Origin: Humitalea rosea
GTDB lineage: Bacteria; Pseudomonadota; Alphaproteobacteria; Acetobacterales; Acetobacteraceae
Assembly (NCBI RefSeq): GCF_003253705.1
Contig: NZ_QKYU01000027.1
Span: forward strand, 1-64,000
DNA length: 64,000 nucleotides
Reading direction: 5' to 3'
Of this stretch, positions 24,382-34,499 are shown in pieces. The notes under the pieces are model-generated. The model worked only from the letters and a program-made list of their open reading frames with translations. It did not search any database and had not been told where the DNA came from. Both the position numbers and the translations under genes were made by a program. How positions within the stretch are numbered: position 1 is the first letter of the stretch; the number at the start of each line of letters is the position of its first letter.

Positions 24382-25292
24382 TGCGCCTCGCCTTCATGGG
24401 CAGCCCGGGGTTCTCGGTGCCGGCCCTGAGGGCGCTGGTGGCGGCGGGGCATGAGGTCGTGATGGTCTATGCCCAGCCGCCGCGCCCCGCCGGGCGCGGC
24501 CAGAAAGAGACGCCATGCCCGGTGCATCGCGCGGCACTGGATCTGGGGCTGCCGGTGCGGACGCCGCAGCGGCTTCGCAACAACGCCGCAGAACTTGCTG
24601 ATTTTGCAGCATTGAACCTGGATGTCGCGGTGGTCGCGGCCTATGGGCTGATCCTGCCTCAGGCGATGCTGGACGCCCCCCGCCTCGGCTGCCTGAACAT
24701 CCATGCCAGCCTGCTGCCGCGCTGGCGCGGGGCGGCGCCGATCCAGGCGGCGATCCTGGCCGGCGACGCCGAAAGCGGCATCACCATCATGCAGATGGAG
24801 GCGGGGCTGGACACCGGCCCGATGCTGCTGGCCGAGGCCCTGCCGATCGGCCCCCGCATGACCATGCCCGAACTGCACGACGCCTTGTCGGAGATGGGCG
24901 CGCGGCTGATCCCGCGGGTGCTGGAGGCGATCCCCGCCCCGGTGCCGCAGCCCGAGGCGGGCGTGACCTATGCCCCCAAGCTGACCAAGGCGGATGCCAG
25001 GCTGGACTGGACCCTGCCGGCCGATGTGCTGGACCGCCGCATCCGCGCGCTGAACCCCTGGCCCGGCACCGTCACCGATTGGGGCGGCGAGACGCTGCGC
25101 ATCCTGGCCGCCGAACCCGGCGTGGGGGAGGGCGCGCCCGGCACCATCCTGGCCCTCGGCGCTGCGCCGCTGGTGGCCTGCGGGCAGGGCGCGCTGCGCC
25201 TCACCCGGCTGCAACGGGCGGGGCGGGCGGCGATGCCCTCGGGCGATTTCCTGCGGGGCTCGCCGATGACGCTGGGCATGATCCTCGGGTGA
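24381..25292 (+). CDS. fmt: Methionyl-tRNA formyltransferase
   Basis: Formylates initiator Met-tRNA. The 303-residue product begins [16 protein letters not shown], has the folate/catalytic region [21 protein letters not shown] (Asn-His) with [17 protein letters not shown], and the C-terminal OB-like domain with [15 protein letters not shown] and IRALNPWPG. Normal length. It overlaps def at the start and truA at the stop. Confidence 0.96.
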   Translation: MRLAFMGSPGFSVPALRALVAAGHEVVMVYAQPPRPAGRGQKETPCPVHRAALDLGLPVRTPQRLRNNAAELADFAALNLDVAVVAAYGLILPQAMLDAPRLGCLNIHASLLPRWRGAAPIQAAILAGDAESGITIMQMEAGLDTGPMLLAEALPIGPRMTMPELHDALSEMGARLIPRVLEAIPAPVPQPEAGVTYAPKLTKADARLDWTLPADVLDRRIRALNPWPGTVTDWGGETLRILAAEPGVGEGAPGTILALGAAPLVACGQGALRLTRLQRAGRAAMPSGDFLRGSPMTLGMILG

Positions 25293-26050
25293 CGCGCTAC
25301 GCGCTGCTGATCGAATATGATGGCGGCCCTTTCGTCGGCTGGCAGCGCCAGGGCAGCGGGCTTGCGGTGCAGCAGGTGCTGGAGGAAGCGGCCGCGAAGC
25401 TGAACGGGGGCGTGCCGCCGCTGGTCCAGGCCTCGGGCCGCACCGATGCCGGGGTGCATGCCGAGGGCCAGGTTGGGCTGGTGGAGCTGCCCGGCGACCT
25501 CTCCCCGGTGCGGGTGCGGGAGGCGCTGAGCTTCCACACCAAGCCCCATCCGGTGGTGGTGACGCGGGCCGCGATCGCGCCGGAGGGCTGGAACCCGCGC
25601 TTCTCGGCGGTGTCGCGCGCCTATCGCTACCGCATCCTCAACCGCCGCGCCCGGCCGGCGCTGGAGGCGGGCAGGGTCTGGCATGTGCCGGTGCCGCTGG
25701 ATGCGGGGGCGATGCATCGCGCGGCGCAGAGGCTGCTCGGGCGGCACGACTTCTCCGCCTTCCGCGCCGCCGCCTGCCAGGCGAAGGAGCCGGTGCGGAC
25801 GCTGGACCGGCTCGACGTGTCGCGCTTCGGCGAGGAGGTGGTGATGGTCGCCGAGGCGCGCTCCTTCCTGCACCACCAGATCCGCAACCTGATCGGCACG
25901 CTGGCGCTGGTCGGCCACGGGCGCCGGCCCGAGACCTGGCCCCGGCAGGTGCTGGAGGGGAGGGACCGGACCCGCGCCGGGCCGACGGCGCCGCCGGAGG
26001 GGCTGTGCTTCACCGGGGTCAGCTTTGCGGCGGCGTTGGACTGGGTTTAG
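25289..26050 (+). CDS. truA: tRNA pseudouridine(38-40) synthase
   Basis: Makes pseudouridine at positions 38-40 in the tRNA anticodon arm. The 253-residue protein begins [20 protein letters not shown] and has the catalytic Asp in [14 protein letters not shown], then [18 protein letters not shown] and [17 protein letters not shown] at 25289 overlaps the fmt stop (GTGA). Its last 32 nt overlap, head to tail, the end of the MFS gene on the other strand. Confidence 0.95.
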   Translation: MTRYALLIEYDGGPFVGWQRQGSGLAVQQVLEEAAAKLNGGVPPLVQASGRTDAGVHAEGQVGLVELPGDLSPVRVREALSFHTKPHPVVVTRAAIAPEGWNPRFSAVSRAYRYRILNRRARPALEAGRVWHVPVPLDAGAMHRAAQRLLGRHDFSAFRAAACQAKEPVRTLDRLDVSRFGEEVVMVAEARSFLHHQIRNLIGTLALVGHGRRPETWPRQVLEGRDRTRAGPTAPPEGLCFTGVSFAAALDWV

Positions 26051-27221
26051 CCCCCCGTCGTGCCCGCAGCGCCACCCGCAACGCCACCTGCCCCACCACC
26101 CCCGCGCCCACCAGCACCGCCGCCGCCGCCAGCGCCGGATTGCCGCCGAGGCTCGCCAAGGTGGTGCAGATCGCCCCCACCGCCATCTGGATGAAGCCAT
26201 AGACGCCGGAGGCCGAGCCCACCGCATGCGGGTTCACCCCGATCGCCTCGGTCAGCGCCGCCGGGGCCGCGATCCCGGCGCCGAAGGTGAAGACCAGCAT
26301 GGAGCCCATGACCACCGGCAACGACAGATACCCCGCCAGCACCGAGGCGAGGAACACCACGGCGCCGCAGACGCAGATCCGGCTCGCGCCCACCAGCAGC
26401 CGGTCCATCGGCACCCGCCCGGCGAGGCGGCTGGCCGCGAGGCTGCCGAGCCAGACCCCGCCGACGGTGACGGCGATATAGACGCCGACCTCGGCCGGCG
26501 GCCGGCCAAGCTGGTTCACGAAGATGAAGGGCGCGGCGCTGACGAAGGCGAACATGGCCGTGGTCGCGCAGCCGCCGATGACGGAGTAGCCGAGGAAGGC
26601 GGGCGAGGCGAAGAGCCCGCGATAGGCCCGGAACACGCTGGCCGCGGTCTGACCCGCGCCGCCGCTGGTCTCCGGCAGCATCCGCCAGGCGAAGAGCAGG
26701 TTGGTCACGCCAAGGCCGCAGAGGATGTAGAAGATCGAGCGCCAGCCGGTGAGGTTCGCCAGCGCCCCGCCGACCAGCGGCGCCAGGCCCGGCCCCAGGG
26801 TGACCATCAGGTTCATCAGCGCGAGCCGCCGCGCCGCATCCGCCGGCGCCGCCCCGTCGCGCACCATGGCGCGCCCCAGCACCAGCCCGGCGCAGCCGCC
26901 CAGCGCCTGGAACAGCCGGGCCACGATCAGGAAATCCACGCTCGGCGCCAGCGCCGAGGCCAGGCCTGACACCGTGTAGAGGCACAGCCCCACCACCAGC
27001 ACCGGCCGCCGCCCGAACCGGTCGGAGAAGGGGCCATAGACCAACTGCCCGACCGCGAGGCCGAAGATATAGATGCTGATCGTCAGCTGCATCGCGCCCG
27101 GGCTGGCATCCAGCTCCACCGCCGCCAGCGGCAAGGCGGGGACGAACATATGCATGGCCAGCGTGCCGCTGAAGGTGATCAGCGCCAGCAGCCACAGCGG
27201 CGCGCGGCGGACGGCGCTCAT
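26019..27221 (-). CDS. Bcr/CflA-type multidrug MFS exporter
   Basis: A 400-residue 12-TM major facilitator of the drug:H+ antiporter-1 Bcr/CflA type. The loop 2-3 motif A reads GPFSDRFGRRPVL, motif C-like GPGLAPLVGGALA lies in TM5, and the N-terminus (MHMFVPALPLAAVELDAS) has the typical D-x-x-x-PALP-like element. The start overlaps the stop of the MarR-type regulator gene upstream (ATGA), so the exporter is co-transcribed with, and probably repressed by, it. The 3' end overlaps truA by 32 nt on the opposite strand. Substrate unknown. Confidence 0.92.
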   Translation of the reverse strand: MSAVRRAPLWLLALITFSGTLAMHMFVPALPLAAVELDASPGAMQLTISIYIFGLAVGQLVYGPFSDRFGRRPVLVVGLCLYTVSGLASALAPSVDFLIVARLFQALGGCAGLVLGRAMVRDGAAPADAARRLALMNLMVTLGPGLAPLVGGALANLTGWRSIFYILCGLGVTNLLFAWRMLPETSGGAGQTAASVFRAYRGLFASPAFLGYSVIGGCATTAMFAFVSAAPFIFVNQLGRPPAEVGVYIAVTVGGVWLGSLAASRLAGRVPMDRLLVGASRICVCGAVVFLASVLAGYLSLPVVMGSMLVFTFGAGIAAPAALTEAIGVNPHAVGSASGVYGFIQMAVGAICTTLASLGGNPALAAAAVLVGAGVVGQVALRVALRARRGAKPSPTPPQS

Positions 27222-27676
27222 GCCGCATCCTGCCGCAGCGATTCCGAGACTTGGCGCAGCACCCGCGCGGCACTCTCCAGCGCCGCGTCGTCCAGCCCGG
27301 CCAGCGCCTCCTGCCGCACCTGGCGGGAGACGGCCTCGACCTGCGCCACGGTGGCGCGGCCCTGCTCGGTCAGCAGGATGGTCTTGGCGCGGCGGTCGCC
27401 CGCTTCCTCGCGGCGTTCGACCAGCCCTGCGCCTTGCAGCCCGTCCAGCAGCCGCACCACCGAGGAACTGTCCAGCGCCAGGGATGCGGCAAGGTCCTTC
27501 TGCCGCATCGGGGCGGGGGCGCGGGCGAGGTGCAGCAGCGGCAGCCAGGTCGCCTCGGTCAGGCCGAAGGGCTGCAGGCGCAGATCGACGGCGCGGCGCC
27601 ATTGCCGTCCGACGGTGGCGATGAGGCTGCCGAAGCCATCGCGCAGGCGGTCGGGATCGGGTAGGGCGGGCGACAT
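27218..27676 (-). CDS. MarR family transcriptional regulator
   Basis: A 152-residue winged-helix regulator. The MarR pattern is clear: WLPLLHLARAPAPMRQKDLAASLALDSSSVVRLLDGLQGAGLVERREEAGDRRAKTILLTEQG, with the wing around DRRAK. Such proteins usually repress their own operon and release DNA on binding small phenolics or drugs. The MFS exporter gene follows with a 4-nt overlap, and an inverted-repeat pair lies directly upstream of the start. Confidence 0.92.
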   Translation of the reverse strand: MSPALPDPDRLRDGFGSLIATVGRQWRRAVDLRLQPFGLTEATWLPLLHLARAPAPMRQKDLAASLALDSSSVVRLLDGLQGAGLVERREEAGDRRAKTILLTEQGRATVAQVEAVSRQVRQEALAGLDDAALESAARVLRQVSESLRQDAA

Positions 27677-27678
27677 TT

Positions 27679-27701
27679 AGATGCATTACCATCTATTGGT
27701 A
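27679..27701 (-). promoter_or_regulatory. Candidate MarR operator
   Basis: Two overlapping inverted repeats lie just upstream of the marR-type start: AGATG (27679-27683) with CATCT (27690-27694), and TACCA (27687-27691) with TGGTA (27697-27701). The stretch is strikingly AT-rich for this genome. Position and symmetry suit autorepression. Confidence 0.5.
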
Positions 27702-27740
27702 TGGCACCTATATGGCGACGATCACCTTGCGCCAAGGGAC

Positions 27741-28301
27741 TCAGCCCGGCGCGATCCGCGCCGGATTGCCCCGCACGATCGCCCCCGCCGGCACGCTGCG
27801 GGTGACGACGCTGCCCGCGCCGACCACCGCCTCATCGCCGATGCTGACCCCCGGCAGGATGATCGCCCCGCCGCCGATCCAGACGTGGCGGCCGATATGC
27901 ACGGGGCGCCCGAACTCCGCCCCGGTCCGCCGGATCGCCGCATCGCGCGGATGGTCGGCGGTGTAGATCTGCACGGCGGGGCCGATCTGCGTGCCCGCGC
28001 CGATCGTCACCGCGACCACATCCAGCACCACGCAGTTGAAGTTCAGGAAGGCGCCGGCGCCGATGCGGATGTTGTAGCCGTAGTCGCAATGGAAGGGCGG
28101 GCGGATCACCACATCCTCGCCGACCTCGGCCAGCAGTTCGCGCAGCAGCGCGCGCCGGGCCGCTGCCGGGGTGCCGAGGGAGGCGTTGTAGCGCACCATC
28201 CAGGCCTTGGCGGCGGCCGCCTCGGCGGCAAGCTCGGGGTCGCCGGCGTGGTAGAGTTCGCCGGCCAGCATCTTCTGCTTTTCCGTACGGGTCTGCGTCA
28301 C
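27741..28301 (-). CDS. Maltose/galactoside O-acetyltransferase family protein
   Basis: A 186-residue acetyl-CoA-dependent sugar acetyltransferase (Maa/LacA/NodL type). N-terminal KMLAGELYHAGDPEL is the Mac domain; then left-handed beta-helix hexapeptide repeats, VRPPF-like VIRPPFHCDYGYNIRIG, FLNFNCVVLD, the catalytic His region YTADHPRDA, and WIGGGAIILPGVSIGDEAVVGAGSVV. Complete and normal length. It stands alone between the MarR gene and the cupredoxin gene, with its own upstream gap. Confidence 0.92.
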   Translation of the reverse strand: MTQTRTEKQKMLAGELYHAGDPELAAEAAAAKAWMVRYNASLGTPAAARRALLRELLAEVGEDVVIRPPFHCDYGYNIRIGAGAFLNFNCVVLDVVAVTIGAGTQIGPAVQIYTADHPRDAAIRRTGAEFGRPVHIGRHVWIGGGAIILPGVSIGDEAVVGAGSVVTRSVPAGAIVRGNPARIAPG

Positions 28302-28402
28302 GCGGCCTGGCTCCCGGTTGTGGGGCCGAGGTTAGAGCCTTCGGCGTTCCGGGTCGTCAGGCGAGTCCGCCGGAATTGGCGATGATCGCGGCACGCGGGG
28401 CG

Positions 28403-28954
28403 CTACGGCGTCACGGTCAGCGACGTCACCATGCCGGCGGCATAATGGCCCTGCACGTTGCACAGCAGCAGGTAGGTGCCCGGGGCCAGGGTCAGGACCA
28501 GGGTCTTGCTGGAGTTCGCGGGCATGGCCTCTGCCTCGCCGAGCACCCGCATCCGGCTCTCGTCCAGCTTGCCCGTCGCGGGATCATAGGGAAGCTCCGC
28601 ATCCGCGCTCTCGACCGCAACGACCAGCATTTCATGCACCATGCCCCGCGATGCGTTGGTGACATCGAAGCGCACCTCGCCCGCCGGCACGGTCGCATGA
28701 TCGGCGCGAATGGCCATGGCGCCGCGGCCCATCATGCCGCCCCCCGTCATGCCCCCGCCACCCATCATGCCCCCACCCATCATGCCCCAGCCGCGGCCGC
28801 GCCTGTCGTAGGCATGGGGCCCGGCCCCGGCGGAGGCGGACATGTCGATGAGCTCGACCTTCACGCTACTCGTCCCGGAGGCCGCGAGAGCCGGCGCCGC
28901 CAGGGCCTGAAGCGCCACCAGGACCGTAGCGATGGGGCGGAGGAAACGAGGCAT
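28403..28954 (-). CDS. Exported cupredoxin-like protein with Met/Gly-rich insert
   Basis: A 183-residue secreted protein. The signal peptide (about 1-25) ends APALAA. The C-terminal half has the type-1 copper pattern: His in GMVHEMLV, then CNVQGHYAAGM at the end (Cys, His, Met), close to the plastocyanin/sulfocyanin fold. Between signal and domain, residues about 57-80, lies a stretch built of MMGGG-like units that is rich in Met, a known way of holding Cu(I). It likely carries or buffers copper in the periplasm. No copper gene is adjacent. Confidence 0.75.
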   Translation of the reverse strand: MPRFLRPIATVLVALQALAAPALAASGTSSVKVELIDMSASAGAGPHAYDRRGRGWGMMGGGMMGGGGMTGGGMMGRGAMAIRADHATVPAGEVRFDVTNASRGMVHEMLVVAVESADAELPYDPATGKLDESRMRVLGEAEAMPANSSKTLVLTLAPGTYLLLCNVQGHYAAGMVTSLTVTP

Positions 28955-29058
28955 GTTGGCTGCTCCTGTATCTCCCGCCAGCCATAGGCCGATGCCCCGA
29001 CCCCGGTCTTGATCGACCGCAAAATACGACGATCGGCAGGGGCCTCGGGCGGGGCGCG

Positions 29059-29583
29059 CTAGCCTGTCAGCTTCTCGGTGATCCCGCCGACGACCAGCCC
29101 GATCATCACATCCGCCGCCACGATCGCCAGCGCCACGCCGGGCCCCGCGCCCAGCGCGGTCTTGGCGACCCACCACTCCAGCCACAGCGCCCAGCCGAAG
29201 GCGGCAAGCGTCGCCGCCTGCCCGAACCACTCGGGCAGGCCCAGCAGCCCCGGCAGCACGATCGCGACCAGCAGCACCGCGTATTGCGGCACGTTCGCCC
29301 AGTTCCAGGCGGCGACGAAGCGCGCCCAGCGCGGCCCCGCGCCCGCGGCCTCGGCGATCGGCAGCGTGCCCAGCAGCAGCGCCGACCAGGCCAGCACATA
29401 GGCCGCCGTCTCCGCGACCAGCCCGGTCAGCAGCCCGCCCGGCGGCGCGCCACCCTCCCAGCCGATCAGCCGCAGCGCCAGGAAGGCCGGCAGGCAGATC
29501 GCCATCGCCCGGAAGGACCGCCAGGCCCCGGCGCCATCCGAGGGCAGCAGCGCCAGCCCCTCCGGCCGCCCGCGCGCCATCAT
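29059..29583 (-). CDS. Conserved membrane protein of unknown function
   Basis: A 174-residue hydrophobic protein with about four membrane segments (about 27-45, 52-75, 95-115, 125-145 and a last at 150-168). I do not recognise a family beyond an inner-membrane protein often near dapE. The start is uncertain: the frame is open upstream without a strong start codon, and CTG at 29651, overlapping the dapE stop as CTGA, would add 23 residues in the same reading frame. ATG at 29583 is the conservative choice. Confidence 0.55.
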   Translation of the reverse strand: MMARGRPEGLALLPSDGAGAWRSFRAMAICLPAFLALRLIGWEGGAPPGGLLTGLVAETAAYVLAWSALLLGTLPIAEAAGAGPRWARFVAAWNWANVPQYAVLLVAIVLPGLLGLPEWFGQAATLAAFGWALWLEWWVAKTALGAGPGVALAIVAADVMIGLVVGGITEKLTG

Positions 29584-29648
29584 CAGCGAGGCGACGAGCC
29601 CGGTCGCGACCTCGACCTGGGACTGGCTCGGCGGGGGTGTCGGCGGGC

Positions 29649-30782
29649 TCAGAGGCCCGACCCCGGCAGGACCAGCGTCTCGGCGATCACCGCGGCATAG
29701 AGCGCGGTCAGCGCGCGAAGCTCCGCGACCGGAGTCTGTTCATCCGCCTTGTGCATCGTGGCCCCCACCGCGCCGAGTTCGGCGACCGGACAATAGCGGG
29801 AAATGAAGCGCGCGTCCGAGGTCCCGCCGCCGGTATCGAGCGTGGGCTCCCGCCCGCAGGCGGCGCGGACGGCGCGCTTCAGCGCCTCCACGAAGGGGCC
29901 GGGCCGGGTCAGGAAGGATTCGCCGGAGCAGGACAGCTCCAACTCGTGCCGCGGCGCGTGCTCGGCCAGCACGCCGCGCAGATGCTCGCCCAGCGAGGCC
30001 GAGGAATGCAGGTCGTTGAAGCGGATGTTCAGCCGCGCCGTGGCGCTGCCCGGGATCACATTGGTCGCGGGATTGCCGACATCGACGCTCGTGACCTGCA
30101 AGGACGTCGCCTCGAAGAATGCGCTGCCGGTGTCCAGCGGCGTGGCGGTCAGCGTGGCCAGCACCCGCACCAGCCGGTGGATCGGGTTGTCGGCGCGCTG
30201 CGGATAGGCCGAATGGCCCTGGGTGCCATGCACGGTGATGGTCGCGTTCAGGCTGCCGCGCCGGCCGACCTTGATCGTGTCGCCCAACGCCACCTTGCTG
30301 GTCGGTTCGCCGACCAGGCACATGTCGGGGATGTGGCCTTGGGCCTGCATCCACTCCAGCACGCGCACGGTGCCGCCGGTCGCGGGGCCTTCCTCGTCGC
30401 CGGTGATCAGCAGCGAGATCGTGCCTGGGCTGGCCTCGGGGATCGCGGCGATGAAGGCGGCGACGCCGCCCTTCATATCCGTGGCCCCGCGCCCATAGAG
30501 GATGCCGTCGCGGACCTCCCCGCCGAAGGGCTCGACCGTCCACGGCCCCGCCCCGGGCGGCACCACATCGGTGTGCCCGGCGAAGCAGAGATGCGGCCCG
30601 TTGGTGCCCGGGGTGGTGCGGATCGCAAACAGGTTCGGCGTGCCGTCGAAGTCCAGATGCGTGACGGCAAACCCGAGCGGCCGCAGCGCCGCCTCCACCA
30701 CCGCCAGCGCGCCGTCGTCCGCCGGCGTCACGCTGGCGCAGCGGATCAGCGCCTGGGCGAGGGGGAGAGGGTCGCGCGCCAT
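29649..30782 (-). CDS. dapE: Succinyl-diaminopimelate desuccinylase
   Basis: Lysine/peptidoglycan precursor pathway: releases succinate to give LL-diaminopimelate. The 377-residue M20 metallohydrolase has the metal ligands in FAGHTDVVPPG (His), GRGATDMKGG (Asp) and LLITGDEEGPATGG (Glu-Glu), then LVGEPTS and the dimer domain with RGSLNATITVHG. It lies 5 nt after dapD, its normal partner. Confidence 0.96.
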   Translation of the reverse strand: MARDPLPLAQALIRCASVTPADDGALAVVEAALRPLGFAVTHLDFDGTPNLFAIRTTPGTNGPHLCFAGHTDVVPPGAGPWTVEPFGGEVRDGILYGRGATDMKGGVAAFIAAIPEASPGTISLLITGDEEGPATGGTVRVLEWMQAQGHIPDMCLVGEPTSKVALGDTIKVGRRGSLNATITVHGTQGHSAYPQRADNPIHRLVRVLATLTATPLDTGSAFFEATSLQVTSVDVGNPATNVIPGSATARLNIRFNDLHSSASLGEHLRGVLAEHAPRHELELSCSGESFLTRPGPFVEALKRAVRAACGREPTLDTGGGTSDARFISRYCPVAELGAVGATMHKADEQTPVAELRALTALYAAVIAETLVLPGSGL

Positions 30783-30787
30783 CGGGC

Positions 30788-31624
<837 letters not shown>

Positions 31625-31681
31625 GCGGGGCTTCCTCTGTCGCGGCGGCGGCGACCTATCCGGCGGGGGGGCAGGGCTGTC

Positions 31682-31699
31682 AACGCCGCGCGCGGCGTT
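31682..31699. promoter_or_regulatory. 18-nt perfect palindrome between divergent genes
   Basis: AACGCCGCGCGCGGCGTT is fully palindromic and lies between dapD (minus) and the GGDEF gene (plus). It could be an operator or a hairpin; there is no T run. Confidence 0.35.
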
Positions 31700-31736
31700 C
31701 ACGGCTCCTTCATGCCCGCTGCGGTCAGATGCCGGA

Positions 31737-33230
31737 ATGCACCTCCTGCCGCGCTCCCTGGACGACCCGCACCTTCCCCAGCGTGACCGGCCGCCGCCGG
31801 ATGCGGCCGCGGCCCTGCGCCTGGCCCTGCTCGACAGCCGCAACCGCTGGCGCGATGTGGCCTTGCTCGCGGCCGATCTGGTGCTGGAGACGGATGCCGC
31901 CGGCCGCATCGCCTTCCTGGCGCCGGAGACGGTGCTCGGCCATGTCGCGGACCGGCTGCTGGGCGAGCCCGCGGCGCTGCTGCTGGACCTGCCCGATCCG
32001 GCGCTGCTGGCGTCGGGCGGTGCGGCGCGCGACCTGCGGCTCTGGGCGCATCGCGCCGATGGCGGCGCGGCCTGCCTGCTGGCCTCGGCCGCGGCGTTGC
32101 AGGATGCCTCCGGCCGCGCGATCGGGCTGCGGCTCGCGGCACGGGACATCACCGCCGAGGACGCCTCCGCCAGCGAGGCGGCGCTGTCGCTGCGCCGGAT
32201 GCAGGCGCGCGACCAGGTCGCCGATGCCTGCCTGCACGCGGCCGATCCGCGGCGCCGCATCGCCGCCTTGCTGGAGGGGGTGAGTGCCGCGCTGGGCCTC
32301 GCCGCCGCCGCGGTGCTGGACCTCGGCGAGGGCCCCGGCCCCGCCATCGCGAGCCATCTGCAGGGCGATCTGCCCGATGCGCTGCTGCCGCTGGCCGCGG
32401 GGCTCGTGCCGGGCAGCAGCCGGTTCCTGTCGCCGCAGGGGGCACCCCTGGCCCTGCTGGCGCTGGACCTGCCGGAGGACCGCCGCCCCGTCCTCGCCGC
32501 CCTGCGCCGCCCCGGCGGGCGCGACTGGGATGCGGATGACCACTACATGCTGGCCGCGATGCGCGACCTGCTGCGGCCGTTGCTCGCCGTGGAATGGCAT
32601 GCGCGGCGGCTGGAGCGCGAGGCGGGGACCGACCCGCTGACCGGGCTGCTGAACCGCCGCGCCTTCGTCGATGGGCTGGAGCGGCGGCTGCACCGCCTTG
32701 CGCGCGGCGGTCGGCTGGCGGGCGCCCTGCTGTTCCTCGACCTCGACAATTTCAAGCCGGTGAACGACGAGCGCGGCCATGCCGCGGGCGATGCCGCGCT
32801 GCGCCGCGTCGCGGGGCTGGTGCGCGACGGGGTGCGGCCCGCGGATCTGGTCGGCCGGCTCGGCGGCGATGAATTCGCCGCCTGGCTGGATGGCGCGGAT
32901 GGCGCGGTCGGCGGGATGCGGGCCGATGTGCTGCTGCGCCTCGCCGCCATCGAACTGCGGGACGTGGGGCTGCCGGGGCGCCCGCTGATGATGTCGATCG
33001 GGGTCGCGGCCCTGGGCCAGACGCCGGGGCTCGCCTCCGACGGGGCCGAGGATGCCGCGGCGCTGATGGCCCGCGCCGATGCCGCGATGTATGCGGCCAA
33101 GCGCGCGGGCGGCGCCCGCTGGCAGCTCGCGATCCCCCCCGGCCAGCCGCAGCCGTTGCCCATGCCGGTATCCGGCAGCCGCCGGGGTCGCCGGCCGCTC
33201 CACCCCGCCCATCCGGGATCGCCGCGATGA
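31737..33230 (+). CDS. GGDEF-domain diguanylate cyclase
   Basis: A 497-residue protein. The C-terminal GGDEF domain (about residues 295-475) is intact: [36 protein letters not shown] and [11 protein letters not shown], so it should make cyclic-di-GMP; the I-site R-x-x-D five residues before is not clear. Residues about 1-285 carry a PAS-like segment ([32 protein letters not shown]) and a GAF-like part after it, with a coiled linker. It overlaps the DUF2336 gene by 4 nt (ATGA). The signal sensed is unknown. Confidence 0.88.
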   Translation: MHLLPRSLDDPHLPQRDRPPPDAAAALRLALLDSRNRWRDVALLAADLVLETDAAGRIAFLAPETVLGHVADRLLGEPAALLLDLPDPALLASGGAARDLRLWAHRADGGAACLLASAAALQDASGRAIGLRLAARDITAEDASASEAALSLRRMQARDQVADACLHAADPRRRIAALLEGVSAALGLAAAAVLDLGEGPGPAIASHLQGDLPDALLPLAAGLVPGSSRFLSPQGAPLALLALDLPEDRRPVLAALRRPGGRDWDADDHYMLAAMRDLLRPLLAVEWHARRLEREAGTDPLTGLLNRRAFVDGLERRLHRLARGGRLAGALLFLDLDNFKPVNDERGHAAGDAALRRVAGLVRDGVRPADLVGRLGGDEFAAWLDGADGAVGGMRADVLLRLAAIELRDVGLPGRPLMMSIGVAALGQTPGLASDGAEDAAALMARADAAMYAAKRAGGARWQLAIPPGQPQPLPMPVSGSRRGRRPLHPAHPGSPR

Positions 33231-34453
33231 CCGCGACCTTCGACTATGAAACCGCCCGGCACGTGGTCCGCGACGGCGCCGTCACGGCCCGCGCCGCTTT
33301 GGCCAGCGCCGCCGATGCGCGGCCGGAGATGCTGTATTTCCTGGCCTCCGACCCCGATGCCCATGTCCGCGCCGCGGTCGCCGCCAATGCCGCCACCCCG
33401 TCCCAGGCCGACCGCATGCTGGCGGCGGATGAGAATGAGGCGGTGCGGCTGGTGCTGGCCCGGCGCCTCGGCTCGCTCGCGCCCGGGCTGTCGCCGGCGC
33501 GGCAGGACCGGCTGGCGCGCATGGCCTGGGACACGCTCTGCCTGCTGGCGGAGGATGCCGCCATCGCCGTCCGCGCCGTGGTGGCCGAAGCCGCCGTGGG
33601 CATGACCGACCCCGCCCAGCGCAGCCTGGTGCTGCTGCTGGCGCAGGATTCGGCCATGGCGGTCTGCGGCCCGGTGCTGCGTGCCTGCCCGTTGCTGACC
33701 GATGCCGATCTGCTGGCGCTGATCGCCGCCCCGCCGACACCGGAGACCCTGACCGCCGTCGCCCGCCGCCAGGGCCTGGGCGAGGTCGTCGCCGATGCCA
33801 TCGCCGCCACCGCCGATACCCCGGCGGTCGCGGCCCTGCTGGCCAACCCCTCGGCCGCGATCCGGGAGGCGACGCTGGACACGCTGGCCGCCCAGGCCGC
33901 GAGCGATCCCGTGGCGCGCGCCGCCTGGCATGCGCCGCTGGTCGGGCGGCCCAGGCTGCCGCCGCATGCCGCGCGGTTGCTGGCCGATTGCGTGGCGCGG
34001 GACCTGATGGCGCGGCTGGCGGAGCGGGGGGATCTGGACCCCGGGCTGCGCGACCAGTTGCAACGCCGGCTGACCCAGCCCGCGGCGCTCACGCCGCGGC
34101 CGGCGGCCCGGCCCGGCCCCGCGATCCTGGCCAGCGAGCAGAATGAGGCCGAGGCCGCCTTCCTCGCCGCGAGTGCCGCAGGCGATGTGGCGGCCTGCCG
34201 CGCCCTGCTGATCCGCCGGGCGGATGTGCCGGAGGCCATCGTGGAGCGCGCCATCGCGCTGCGCAGCGGCAAGGCGCTGCTCTCGCTGTCCTGGCGCGCC
34301 GGGCTGTCGCCGCGGGCCGCGGCGGCGGCGCAGTCGCTGCTGGGGCGGGTGCCGCGCGAGCAACTGCTGGAGGCGGCACCCGATGGCGGCTGGCCGCTGT
34401 CCCTGGCCGAAATGCGCTGGCATGTGGACATGCTGGGGCGCCGGAGCGGTTGA
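33227..34453 (+). CDS. DUF2336 HEAT-like repeat protein
   Basis: A 408-residue protein with the DUF2336 pattern of alphaproteobacteria: repeated helical pairs such as PEMLYFLASDPDAHVRAAVAANAATP, NEAVRLVLARRLG and LLAQDSAMAVCGPVLRACP, similar to HEAT repeats, and a C-terminal part with PEAIVERAIALRSGKALLSLSWRAGLS. No catalytic motif. Some DUF2336 proteins relate to stress and cell-cycle signalling in Caulobacter. It overlaps the diguanylate cyclase gene, so they may act together. Confidence 0.75.
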   Translation: MTATFDYETARHVVRDGAVTARAALASAADARPEMLYFLASDPDAHVRAAVAANAATPSQADRMLAADENEAVRLVLARRLGSLAPGLSPARQDRLARMAWDTLCLLAEDAAIAVRAVVAEAAVGMTDPAQRSLVLLLAQDSAMAVCGPVLRACPLLTDADLLALIAAPPTPETLTAVARRQGLGEVVADAIAATADTPAVAALLANPSAAIREATLDTLAAQAASDPVARAAWHAPLVGRPRLPPHAARLLADCVARDLMARLAERGDLDPGLRDQLQRRLTQPAALTPRPAARPGPAILASEQNEAEAAFLAASAAGDVAACRALLIRRADVPEAIVERAIALRSGKALLSLSWRAGLSPRAAAAAQSLLGRVPREQLLEAAPDGGWPLSLAEMRWHVDMLGRRSG

Positions 34454-34499
34454 CGCGCGGCCCGCCCGGCGCGGCATGATCCGGGCGGAGGCAGTTCCG

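Noticed and set aside
28735-28800. Repeated CATCATGCC units
   Set aside because: Coding repeats for Met/Gly in the cupredoxin, not a separate DNA element.
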